From: Acanthochromis polyacanthus
Taxonomy: Eukaryota > Chordata > Actinopteri > Pomacentridae
Length of the DNA: 64,000 bases
NCBI RefSeq assembly: GCF_021347895.1
Contig: NC_067118.1
Location: 43,614,755-43,678,754, forward strand
Reading direction: 5' to 3'
In this document: one piece after another, positions 24,367 to 53,380 of the stretch
Layout of the letters: every line of letters begins with the position of its first letter
How positions within the stretch are numbered: position 1 is the first letter of the stretch
The notes under the pieces: generated by a model
What the model was told of the DNA's origin: nothing
The model's database searches: none
Seen by the model: the letters and a program-made list of their open reading frames with translations, nothing else
Position numbers and translations under genes: made by a program

Positions 24367-25135
24367 TCAGATGTCTTTGTGCATCCAGTAGATGGGAACT
24401 CCTTTGGCATCTCTGTAGGGAGTTTCAGTCAGTGTCTGAAGTATCGGCTCCACAGACTGAAGAGGAGGAAGAGGAGGTGGAGGAGGAGGTACAGGAGCTG
24501 GAGATGATCCTCCTCCACCTCCTGCTGCCTCTCTGCTCCTCTGAGTCACTCCATTCTCCGTCCTTCTTTCCGTTTCTTCGTTGGACGTCCTGGAGAACCT
24601 CAGCAGCGTCTCCATGGGAACGAAGGTCGTCATGGCGCCGGCGTTCTGCACCGGCGTGGACAGGACGTATCCCAGGTGGGCGTAGAAGTGCTGCTTGTCG
24701 TGGGTGGTGAGGACGAGGCGTCTGAAGCCTCGGTTCTTAGCGTAGCGCTCCGTCTCCTCCATCAGCGTCCGGCCCAAACCCTTCCCTCGCTCCGGCCTGG
24801 AGACCACCACCGACTCCACGAACAGACTGCCTCCATGACCCACCACCAGGGACAGACGGGCGTGACCCAGCAGCTTCTCGGACCCCCGGGGACCCCGCAG
24901 GAGGACCAGGCAGACCGGGAACTCTGAGCAGGACTTCTGGAGGGCGTGGACCCGGGCTGCCTGGCTCCTCTGCCACTCTGAGTTCACCAGATCTGCACAA
25001 GGAACCAGGAGGTCCGGACGCCGGTGGAGGGGAACCACATGGACCTTCTCTAAGGGTTCTACATCCAGCTTCAGTGTTGAGATCTCACAAACATCAGAAT
25101 CCAGTATTGGGTCTGGAGATGTTTGGTCTTCAGAC
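24367..25135 (-). CDS. naa80: N-alpha-acetyltransferase 80 (actin NAT), main exon
   Basis: NAA80 is a cytosolic GNAT enzyme that acetylates the processed acidic N-terminus of actins. This exon carries the whole catalytic part: a HRRPDLLVPCADLVNSEWQR block, VGHARLSLVV, the acetyl-CoA motif RPERGKGLGRTLMEETE (Q/RxxGxG), LTTHDKQHFYAHLGY, a Gly- then Pro-rich linker (VPPPPPPLPPL, a possible profilin contact) and the family's terminal WMHKDI. An acceptor (CACCACAG|GTCTG) marks its 5' end. Between that acceptor and the GNAT region there is no in-frame ATG. A GTG at 25036-25038 follows the in-frame codons LEKVH, so the real start must be in an upstream exon that I could not fix. The exon starts with two bases missing from its first codon. 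A non-coding first exon may lie at about 26122-26190. Identity is secure, the start is not. Confidence 0.92.
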
Positions 25136-26121
25136 CTGTGGTGATCAGGGTTTTAGTCAGAATCCATTCAACCAGAAAGAGTTTAAAGGAGCAGCTCTTC
25201 TGTTCTGGGGTTAATCTCCAGACTGAGACCTTCTATCGAGGGTTCCAGTTCACATGATGATCATCAAACTGCTGTGGAACAACAACACACCCTCAGAACT
25301 TCACTGACTGAATCAAGAACTGCTCATTTTCCAAACTTTCTGTGGAATTCTCTCATTTTCTAAACGTTTTATCGCTAATGTCTTAAAAACATTTATGAAT
25401 CCTATACAGACAGGGTTAGGGTGTTTAGAGAATGGATGGATGGATGAACAAAACACCAGAATTTACCAAAACTGATTCAAAACACAACAACATTGAGTTT
25501 AACATCACAGAAAGACGATAAATAATCACATTTATAAGTTGGAACCAAACAAACCTTTAGAAAAATCCCTCAGAGAATCAGAAGCTGATTAAAGTCACAT
25601 TCTGCTTTTAGAGCACCACAATCACTGAGTTCTACTGTAATAATACATTAATATATGTACTGGTGGTACTCTACCTGGTACAGGTAGCTATAGTTATAGT
25701 ACTGCAGTAACTAGTACAGGTATATTATATTACAGCATGTGGTGAGCCATGTGTTTTCTTTAGTTAAAATGTTGCTAAGTCCAGGTAAAAGTTCAATAAA
25801 ATCCTGATAAACTGAACGTTTTTCCTGGTTTGTGCAGCTCTGACATTAGAATGATAAAACAGGTACTTATTTAGTAATTTATTTGGCTTTATTTTGGACC
25901 TTTTGATCTCCTCCCTTAGTTTTCTTCCATATAAGGTAATGCTAAACACTGTTAGCTTCATGCTACCCGGCAAAATATTCCTCCGAAGAGGTGAATTCAG
26001 CACTGAGACTCTACCAGGAGGAACCGCTGACATGTTTAGTGTCCATTCTAGGACAAAAACCTGTAATTCCTGCTGGTTTCTCGTCATTAAACCTCTAATT
26101 CCTCCTCCTTTCTAACTTTAC
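25136..26121. other. Probable naa80 first intron
   Basis: AT-rich sequence between the naa80 main exon and the candidate first exon. It should hide the missing start-codon exon if that exon is coding, but none of the short minus-strand frames here shows resemblance to NAA80. Confidence 0.45.
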
Positions 26122-26190
26122 CTACATGTTCAGAGGCAGTATTCGTCCTCCTGGCAGCCGGAAGCGGAAGAACACTGGTGCCGTGTGGCG
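26122..26190 (-). promoter_or_regulatory. Candidate naa80 promoter and 5' exon with tandem ETS sites
   Basis: CCGGAAGCGGAAG (26158-26170) contains two overlapping ETS/GABP-type GGAAG cores in a small CpG-rich patch, as in TATA-less housekeeping promoters. On the minus strand a donor ATGTAG|GTAAAG ends a possible 5' exon at 26122. That exon ends with ATG TAG, a minimal start-stop upstream frame. The link to naa80 is inferred from strand and distance. Confidence 0.4.
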
Positions 26191-26196
26191 TCATGT

Positions 26197-26212
26197 CTGC
26201 CCCCTGTGGCTG
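26197..26212 (-). promoter_or_regulatory. CTCF-like motif
   Basis: The minus strand reads CCAGCCACAGGGGGCAG, whose CCACAGGGGGCAG part fits the CTCF core. It lies beside the candidate naa80 promoter. Motif match only. Confidence 0.4.
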
Positions 26213-26829
26213 GGAGTGGTATTAGACATATCAAAAAATACACTAAAAAAGACCTGCATGTTATTTACCTGTTTCCTGTTGTTTCCTGTTGTTTACCTGT
26301 CGTTTCTGCTCAATATCTTACATGATGGAAGTCCAGCTGTTTTTTTACTGAAGCTCCAAGAATGACAAAGACCTGAAATATTTTAAACACCCAAAGTTTA
26401 TAGAGATTTAAACAAATCAGAGCAGAAAGCGTCTGAATGATGTGAGATGGAAATCATCATTAAAAGTAAATACGACACAAACAGCTGCTCTTTCAACAAG
26501 GTATTACTGTTTATACTTAAATCTCAATTCTCTGCATGTGGTTTTGGGAAAAAAATAAAGAACATGTGAAACAGGTTCATCTTAGTTGACCAGAGCGGAT
26601 TTACTTCACATTTTAAAAGACTTTATTTTTGTCAGACTGTTCTTATCTGTAGATCTGATTTCAGCTGTTGTTTGTAGGAAAGAGAGAAAAGTAAAGCTGC
26701 AGTAAGAAGACGTGTGGAAGACCCAAAAAAAGAAGAAAAAAACCAACAGAATTTGAATAAATCCTATTTACTCCAGCTTTAACAGAACAGTGCAAAAGAT
26801 CTCTACTTACAACAGTAAACTAAAGACAG

Positions 26830-27154
26830 AAATAATAATGGATTAGATTTATATAGTGCTTTTCTAGGAACTCAAAGCGCTTCACAATGGATCCATTATT
26901 CATTCACTCTGGTGGTGGTAAGCTACATTTGTAGCCACAGCTGTCCTGGGGCAGACTGATGGAAGCGTGGCTGTTAATCCACGCCTACGGCCCCTCTGAC
27001 CACCACCAACATTCACACACCAGTGTGAGAGCAGCACTGGTTAAGGTTAAGGGTTAAGGACACTAGAGCACATGACTAGGTCAGAGCGGGAATCGAACCG
27101 CCGACCCTTTGATCATTGAACGACCCGCTGTACCACCTGATCCACAGCCGCCCC
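26830..27154 (-). mobile_element. tRNA-derived SINE, second family
   Basis: Read on the minus strand, a tRNA-like head (GTGGTACAGCGGGTCG, B box GGTTCGATTCC) is followed by a body and a tail with AAGCGCTTTGAG and CACTATATAAA, ending in TAATAATG. It differs from the family at 3881, 7318 and 31107. Confidence 0.75.
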
Positions 27155-27861
27155 GAAACAGTTCAGTCAGATCAGTAAACCCTCTGATAGTCACCTATAA
27201 CTTAAAGTTCTGCTCTGAATCATGTAGATCCATCATTTTACCAACTGGACTCTGGATTTGGTCAGTTGAAGTAAAAACTGAACAAAGAAGTTTTTTAACA
27301 AAATGTTTGCTTTATTTTTTCAGTTTTTTTTTGTTTATCCAGGACAACTCATTCAAGGATAATCAAGGAGAAATAAGCACTAATATGTTTTATTGGATTT
27401 TTTTTTCTCTTTTTTACATTTTGTCAGAGATGGATGGTGAATTTTATCAGAATTGGTCAAGGTAAAACAAAAAAATAATAACTCAATATATAATAACAAT
27501 ACATTAATAATTAATTCAATACGATGACGTGTGGCGTGGACGACAGAACAACGGCCCACAAACGGCGGGTTGTTCTGGTTTTACCTCCGCTGGTAATAAT
27601 CACCAGCACTAACTCAACAACAGCAGAGGAAGAAACGGAGCCTCCCACCAGGAAACACTTGTTTTTTATTTAAATAATATTTTATCAAAGCTTCTGTTTC
27701 TTATCTTCATAAAACTTATCTGTCTTCTTTAAACTTTATTCTTTTTTTTCTTGTTTTTGCATTTTTGATTGGTTTCCTTTCAGAGATTTTCAAAGTTTGT
27801 CGTCTCCATTCTTACCACGATGTGTGTTTTTGTCTGTTTCTGAGTATCTGTGCGTGTGTTT

Positions 27862-27863
<2 letters not shown>

Positions 27864-27919
<56 letters not shown>
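27864..27919. repeat. (TG)n microsatellite
   Basis: An almost pure TG dinucleotide tract of about 56 bp. Confidence 0.95.
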
Positions 27920-27922
<3 letters not shown>

Positions 27923-28080
27923 GGCGATGTGTCCTTGGCTGAGGCTTGTGTTCATGTGAATGTAAAGCCTGCACAGATGAAGCGTGAGTTCTTTTAAAAA
28001 CGAGTTTGGAGTGTGTAAACTTAATGACCTGATTCTGCTTCACCTGTTCTGAGGTCAGTGAGACGTTCAGCTGCAGACGA

Positions 28081-28880
28081 GGCTGTCAGTCACCGACCAA
28101 TCAGCCGTCAGTCACCGACCAATCAGCCGTCAGTCACCGACCAATCAGCCGTCAGTCACCGACCAATCAGCCGTCAGTCACCTGACCAATCAGCCGTCAG
28201 TCACCGACCAATCAGCCGTCAGTCACCGACCAATCAGCCGTCAGTCACCGACCAATCAGCCGTCAGTCACCTGACCAATCAGCCGTCAGTCACCGACCAA
28301 TCAGCCGTCAGTCACCTGACCAATCAGCCGTCAGTCACCGACCAATCAGCCGTCAGTCACCGACCAATCAGCCGTCAGTCATCGACCAATCAGCCGTCAG
28401 TCACCGACCAATCAGCCGTCAGTCACCTGACCAATCAGCCGTCAGTCACCGACCAATCAGCCGTCAGTCACCGACCAATCAGCCGTCAGTCACCGACCAA
28501 TCAGCCGTCAGTCACCGACCAATCAGCCGTCAGTCACCGACCAATCAGCCGTCAGTCACCGACCAATCAGCCGTCAGTCATCGACCAATCAGCCGTCAGT
28601 CATCGACCAATCAGCCGTCAGTCATCGACCAATCAGCCGTCAGTCATCGACCAATCAGCCGTCAGTCATCGACCAATCAGCCGTCAGTCATCGACCAATC
28701 AGCCGTCAGTCATCGACCAATCAGCCGTCAGTCACCGACCAATCAGCCGTCAGTCACCGACCAATCAGCCGTCAGTCACCGACCAATCAGCCGTCAGTCA
28801 CCGACCAATCAGCCGTCAGTCATCGACCAATCAGCCGTCAGTCACCGACCAATCAGCCGCTAGTCATCGACCAATCAGCT
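28081..28880 (+). repeat. 22/23-bp tandem array of CCAAT boxes, about 36 copies
   Basis: The unit is CGACCAATCAGCCGTCAGTC plus AC or AT; some copies have an extra T (CCTGACC) and are 23 bp. Every unit contains ACCAATCAG, a match to the NF-Y consensus (RRCCAATSR). The array lies 0.3-1.1 kb past the prkar2a stop codon and about 2 kb upstream of the candidate naa80 promoter. A plus-strand frame of 274 codons runs through it only because the units lack stops. Confidence 0.95.
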
Positions 28881-29089
28881 GATGGAGGAGTGTTCAGATA
28901 GGATGTGCACGAGGGGAAGTGGTGATCAAATTAAGGGGAGTGAACGTCTCTCAGTGCCTACACAGCTGTGTGTGTTTCTGTGTGTGTTTGTTTCTGTGTG
29001 TGTGTATGTTTCTGCAGGTGAGCCAAGAACACTTCTTCATGCGTGTGTGTAAAGCTGCTGAGTATGTATCACTACTGCATGATGGGAGA

Positions 29090-29091
29090 AG

Positions 29092-29142
<51 letters not shown>
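29090..29142. repeat. (GT)n microsatellite in the prkar2a 3' region
   Basis: About 50 bp of GT on the plus strand, 45 bp past the prkar2a stop. The transcript would carry (CA)n in its 3' untranslated region. More degenerate GT sequence continues to about 28970. Confidence 0.9.
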
Positions 29143-29145
<3 letters not shown>

Positions 29146-29186
29146 GGTGTGTGTGTGATAGAAGGCACGGAGGTGGTGGTGGAGGT

Positions 29187-47433
<18,247 letters not shown>

Positions 47434-47722
47434 CTGGAATAGAAAAGAAGAGAGAAATAAATATAGTTGTTGATTTAAGGTCACATTTTACACGCTTTCC
47501 TGATTGTTCAGAATATCTGAAGTAACAGGAGGAGATTCAGGAGAAGAAAACTGGACAAAAGGAGCTGACAGTGGATTAGAAGGAGAAAGAATCAGACGGC
47601 TGATCAGACAAAGTAGGACTGACATACAGGAGGAAACACAGAAGAACCTGGAAGATCTGATACAGGAAGAATTCAAGAAGCAGGATGAAGGACTTTATGC
47701 CAAGTTAATATTCTGTGTATAC

Positions 47723-48673
47723 TGGGGGTGTAACGGTAAACGTATTCGTACCGAAACGTTCGGTACAGGCCCGTTCGGTTGGGTACAGAGGTGAACCGCA
47801 GTATGAAAATTCTAAGACCATAAAGAGCGTACAGAATTGTTTTAATTGCGAAACCTAAAACTTTGTAGTGCCCACAGCTGCGGTGGACCTTCTCCACCTC
47901 ACACAGTAGTGCAGTATTGCAGAACTAAAAACAAGCAGGAGTTTCCAGGGAACCACAGGATGTGACGGATCGTTATTCTCCTGCTGGAGCTTCATAGCTA
48001 ATGCTAGCAACAACTACAAGAAGCTAGAGCTGGAAGACGCTCCACCGTCATTAAAATCACCAGTTTGGGATCACTTCGGTTTCCCAGTGAAGAAAAAGTA
48101 GAAGAACAAGTGGACCAGACGAAAGCCGTACGCCGACACTGAAGCGGTCCTCAGCTCTGCATCCAGCAACACGTCAAACTGAGACACACATTAGAAAAAG
48201 CTCCATCCAAGTGTAGCTATCCCTGCTGCTAGGAAAAAACAGAACTGTACAAACGATGCTCCCAGCATCATTTCATCAAACCCTGCCTAGCATTTCAGAA
48301 CGGGCTAAAGCAATAACCAAGTCCATGGCGTTTTCATAGCAGCAGATCTACGGCCATACTCCGTTGTTCAGAACTGAGGTTTTAAACTCAAGATGAAGGT
48401 CAGCTTACAGTAACTTTACTGCTCTTTGCTACAGATAAATGACTAGATTGTGTATTTTTTTAGCCTACTAGTATATTTATGCTGGTAAACAAGAGCCTAA
48501 CTAAATGGCATTGTTTTAAAAAAGCAATTACATTAAAATATATTTCCTACTTTAGGTGATAGAGCCCGTTATGAAGCTTCTTCTCATCCACACTTCAGCA
48601 GAAAGTCAGACCAGCTCTGATATCAGCAGGTTTTGTTTTTCCCTTAACTGAGAACTGAATCGTTACACCCCTA
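47723..48673 (+). mobile_element. Decayed hAT transposon with ZBED-like fossils
   Basis: An 8-bp duplication GTGTATAC (47715-47722, 48674-48681) encloses ends TGGGGGTGTAACG and CGTTACACCCCTA. Plus-strand coding fossils include SPVWDHFGFPV (BED finger) and ERAKAITKSMAF, then QQIYGHTPLF, known from ZBED-like hAT transposases. Stops and frameshifts make it inactive. It lies in what is read as prkar2a intron 1. Confidence 0.85.
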
Positions 48674-48739
48674 GTGTATACAAATGTATTCTACTGTGAT
48701 CAGACCTGTAGAGTATATAAACACTAGGAATAGACAGAT

Positions 48740-49310
48740 GTGGCTGTTATTTGGCTTCTTTCTAATTATTTCTATCGTTATTTCTATTATCTGATTATTG
48801 CTAAATTAAATGTTCTGCTTCAGGTCTGATGCTGTCTCCTCTCTGTCTGTTGTCACTCTGTGGTCTCAGAAATATCTCTCAAACAGAGACTGCTACCACA
48901 AACCAGGTAATTAGCTATTAAAGCCACGCTAATGGCTAGCAGCTAAGTTAGCAGGCAGCTGCAGATTAACCCGAAACAGAGTTTGTAAAACAATAATTAA
49001 TAAAGCGTTAAGATCTGGACCTTAGTTGGCAATAAAAGTGATCGAACAGTGAAATATTAAGAGAACAGAAGAACAGCAGATATGCGTAACTGCAGGAGAC
49101 AAACTGATGGATTCTACATAAACAGAGCAATCAAAATTAATCACTGCCGTTTCTATTTTACATATTCAGTTAGTCAACCTTATTAATGAAGAGGCCTACT
49201 GATTAATGACAGGTTCCTGCTACTGCATGCTGTTAAAACATTTATATTGGTTTCAAACATCAGTTATCAGTCTTTCCAGATACTAATGATCCACATCAGT
49301 ATTAACCCTG
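48740..49310 (+). repeat. Unclassified dispersed repeat, copy 2
   Basis: Longer than copy 1: the left part (TTCAGGTCTGATGC, CTCTGTGGTCTCAGAAA, ACCACAAACCAG) is also in copy 3. The core has AAGATCTGGACCTTAGT and ATTAATGAAGAGGC. Same orientation as the other copies. Confidence 0.7.
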
Positions 49311-49965
49311 AACAACCACATCAGCTGATCCTCATTTACACACTTTACAAAAAGCATGAGAAAACTGAAAATAAAAACTAAACATGACCACACTCAGGTG
49401 CAATAATCACAATAACTGCCTGAAGCCACAGGTTATTGTGTTTTTAATAAGTTAATAAAATAAGGAATAATGCAATAGAAGAGATAATTACAGTGTTGGT
49501 ATCAGATCCATCACACGGTGGTTTACAGATCTCATTAGAGGTCATCAATCTGAACCAGCAACATGTGTGTCGGTTTATGTTAGGACTGGAAGAGTTCTGT
49601 GTGAGCTTCAAGCTGTCGCTGTGTTTGATGCTGTTATAGGGTTAGTATTAATGTTCCTGAGCCGCCAGGATCACACATGATGTTTCTCTACTTTAAAACT
49701 TTCTGGAAAGGAAACTACAAATATATTCAAATAAAGGAAAATATGGTCATTACTGAACCCTGCTGCTGCTCTTTCAGACCTGGTTCATCACACTGTTTAC
49801 ATGTTCACTGTATTCAGCTTCACAACACTCAGACACAAACAGAAATACTACCTGTAGCATCCAGTCCACAAGGACTTAGTAACATACAGCTTTAGTAGTG
49901 GTGATATATTTGTCAAACAATAACAACACTTCTAATACTACACTGCTAACAAGAACAGCACTCAG
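49311..49965. other. Probable prkar2a intron 1 sequence
   Basis: No gene or clear repeat seen. Confidence 0.5.
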
Positions 49966-49967
49966 AG

Positions 49968-50440
49968 TGCGGTCCTCCTCCTCCAAGGCTGCTCGGTCCT
50001 CCTCCTCCTCCAAGGCTGCTCGGTCCTCCTCCTCCTCCAAGGCTGCTCGGTCCTCCTCCTCCTCCAAGGCTGCTCGGTCCTCCTCCTCCTCCAAGGCTGC
50101 TCGGTCCTCCTCCTCCTCCAAGGCTGCTCGGTCCTCCTCCTCCTCCAAGGCTGCTCGGTCCTCCTCCTCCTCCAAGGCTGCTCGGTCCTCCTCCTCCTCC
50201 AAGGCTGCTCGGTCCTCCTCCTCCTCCAAGGCTGCTCGGTCCTCCTCCTCCTCCAAGGCTGCTCGGTCCTCCTCCTCCTCCAAGGCTGCTCGGTCCTCCT
50301 CCTCCTCCGAGGCTGCTCGGTCCTCCTCCTCCTCCGAGGCTGCTCGGTCCTCCTCCTCCGAGGCTGCTCGGTCCTCCTCCTCCGAGGCTGCTCGGTCCTC
50401 CTCCTCCAAGGCTCCTCGGTCCTCCTCCAAGGCTGCTCAG
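49968..50440. repeat. 27-bp polypyrimidine minisatellite, about 17 copies
   Basis: The unit is CTCGGTCCTCCTCCTCCTCC plus AAGGCTG; the right-hand units lose one CTC (24 bp) and carry GAGGCTG. One strand is strongly pyrimidine-rich. Because the unit length is a multiple of three, repeats of SSSSSKAAR (plus) and of Glu-rich or Gly/Pro-rich units (minus) appear as open frames. Confidence 0.95.
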
Positions 50441-51214
50441 TCTTTGGATCATTTCTGATGGATAAGTCCTGATAAGTCCTCAGAGGTGGATTTGTAGTAG
50501 GAACACAATCATGTGATCGTCAGCAGGCAGCTGATGTAGAATAGAATACAATACAATAGAACAGAACAGAAGAGCCACTCTATTGTCAACCAGAACATAC
50601 ACTAGCTGGTGCACATTATGACAGAAATTCTGATGCAACAAGCTCACCATCGGACTGATGAATACAAAAACAAACAAACATTTTCTAAAATAAAATAAAA
50701 TAAAATATATACATGTAAACAATTATATAAAAATATAGTTGTTTACATGTATATATTGTAGTGTTCACTGGTTGTCATGGTTACAGTGACGCCGTGCTGC
50801 TATCTGGCAACGATACAGAAATCTGTAACTAATCCATGGATCCAGACTATAAGCTGCATCACTGCCAGAATCTGATCACTTGGTCCTTGAGTCATTTCTG
50901 ACCTTCACTGAAATTTCATCCAAATCTGTTGGTCTGTTTCAGAGGAATGATGTAGACAGACAGACAGACGTCTATCGCTACAAAACTCCGCCTCAAACAG
51001 AGAAGTTCTGCCCCACGCTCTACAAATAAAAACAGTCATACAACAGCATCCCTTCCAGAAACAGCTAAACTTTCATATAATCATTTATCCAGATGATTTT
51101 TTAATAAAAACTGTGAATCATTATAAATACAACAATAAAACATGAAATGGACTTTAGTAAACCACACAGTAAAACCTCTCCTCTTCACTGCTAACTGCAC
51201 ACGGAAACCTCTCC

Positions 51215-51530
51215 TGTCTGTAGGACCCTGTAGGTCAGTATTCTGGTGTAGTAGTTCATAAGAGGACTCTGTAGGTCAGTATTCTGGTGTAGTGGTTCAT
51301 AAGAAGACTCTGTAGGTCAGTATTCTGGTTCAGTAGTTCATAAGAGGACTCTGTAGGTCAGTATTCTGGTGTAGTGGTTCATAAGAAGACTCTGTAGGTC
51401 AGTATTCTGGTGTAGTGGTTCATAAGAAGACTCTGTAGGTCAGTATTCTGGTTCAGTAGTTCATAAGAGGACTCTGTAGGTCAGTATTCTGGTGTAGTAG
51501 TTCATAAGAGGACTCTGTAGGTCAGTATGT
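51215..51530. repeat. 41-bp minisatellite, about 7.5 copies
   Basis: The unit is ACTCTGTAGGTCAGTATTCT followed by GGTGTAGTGGTTCATAAGAAG, with variants GGTTCAGTAG and AGAGG. Confidence 0.92.
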
Positions 51531-51657
51531 GTTTGTCCTTCATAATGTATTGTGGCTGTCTAACGCTCATTTACGCACTCAGAGGGTGAGGTCAGTGTCC
51601 TAAACACCTGCTTTCTAATGCCAGGCTGTTACTATCCAGCATGTGGATGGTACAGCG

Positions 51658-51812
<155 letters not shown>

Positions 51813-52897
51813 GTGTCCGTTCTACCTTATTACCATCCTGTCAGAGCCCATTAGATCCAGACTGTGAACACAGCAGCCTGGGGGAAACTCTCACATAAAC
51901 ACCACTTTCCCTCATGGCCCGGGGGGACAGACGGAGTTTAACACTCTGTTCTCTCTGAAGATCACTCCGACTATCACTCAGCAGATAAATCCACACCACG
52001 GTCTGAGTTACTGACATCTGTGGCATTTACAAATGGAAATGAAGATGTTGTCGCTTATTTAAGGAAACCATCTGAATCAGTCCAGTAACTGTTTGAAAGA
52101 GATGTTTTTGCACCACAGAGGAAAAATTCACAAGAAATTGCTTCAGCTTTTGAACTCTATTTGCATCCAGGTGTTAACTCTCACATTCAGACCAGATATT
52201 CAGCCTCATCTGGGATCTGCTAACCTGAAACTTCCTTCTGCCTGTCCACATATCATGCTTTAATAAAGAATGGACAAACCAGCAAACACCATCAGAACCA
52301 GTTAAACAGGTCAGGTTATGGTACATTCTGACCACAAACTGGCTCTACACAAAGAGAGGCCAGTGACCTCTGGTTCTTCTTTGGATGAGACTGGATGGAA
52401 GTGCTAATGAACATTAGCTGAAACAGGAAGACTATCCATTCAATGATGCCACAAGATAAACTAAATGCAGATAAAGTGACACCAAACCTGTGGTCGGAAA
52501 ACACAGAAGTCTCAGGAATACAGATTTAAGACACGCTTGAAATTAGGGATAAAAACTTCAAACCATTTTCTGACAATCTACTGATCGTTGACATGAATGA
52601 AAAACAGCAGCAAACTTTCCATATGCTGATTTATCTGATCTATTTCTGTACCTTTGACTCTTAAAGTTTGTTCTTAAACATCAGGTATCTCAATTATAAG
52701 GTAACAACAAATAATGAGCTCATTTATTAAACAATTAGCCCAACAAAATCCAGTATCAGTGAGCTGCAGTGCTCAGAAGTAAATTATCTGAAGTGTTGAC
52801 CTGACAGCTGATCTACATGATGGAGCTGCTTGGTAACTGAAGGTATCGTTGGTCCAGCTGCTGGAAACAGCTGCTCAGCTGGAACAGATGTCCATAG

Positions 52898-53380
52898 ATG
52901 TCCCTGATCCAGGTCTACTCCCCTTCACGCCCACTTCGCTCTGCATGTGAGAGACGCCTGGTGTTCCAGTCCAGCATGGCTCCATATCTCTATCCAGACT
53001 CTTCTCCTCTGTTGTTCCCAAATGGTGGAGCAAACTACCAAACTCTGTGCGTTCTGCTGAGTCCCTTTCTACTTTTAAGAGACAATTGAAGACTCAAATG
53101 TTCAGAGAACACCTAGGCACTTAATCTGACTCCACCTTAGGGGTAGAATAAGTCAGGTGGTCCAAAACCCAGCACTTATTTAGCGCTGACAAAGTAGTGA
53201 AAAAAAAAGGGGGGGGGGGGGGGGGGGGGGGTAGCAATTCTTCTGCAACTTGATGGCAACACCTTTGACCAATCACACTTGAAGCACTTTTTGCACTTAC
53301 TACAGGTTTTTCCTGATGTCTGAATTCTTGCTTGTGTTGTACGTCGCTTTGGACAAAAGCGTCTGATAAATGAAACTGTA
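52898..53380 (+). mobile_element. LINE 3' end with a poly(G) interruption
   Basis: Fossil coding sequence (CERRLVFQSSMAPYLYPDSS, WWSKLPNSV, then TIEDSNVQ) resembles the C-terminus of fish non-LTR retrotransposons. It is followed by a 3' region with A8 then G23 (53201-53231) and the tail GTACGTCGCTTTGGACAAAA plus GCGTCTGATAAATGA. It is 5'-truncated, as usual for LINEs. Confidence 0.7.

Noticed and set aside
24294..24710. Plus-strand 138-codon frame over naa80
   Set aside because: Shadow of the naa80 coding sequence in the opposite strand, with TG-repeat sequence at its start.
24367..25038. naa80 starting at GTG 25038
   Set aside because: The frame stays open and family-like upstream to an acceptor, so a start there is only an artefact of allowing alternative start codons.
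28058..28882. 274-codon SHRPISRQ-repeat protein
   Set aside because: Produced by the CCAAT array; no support as a gene.
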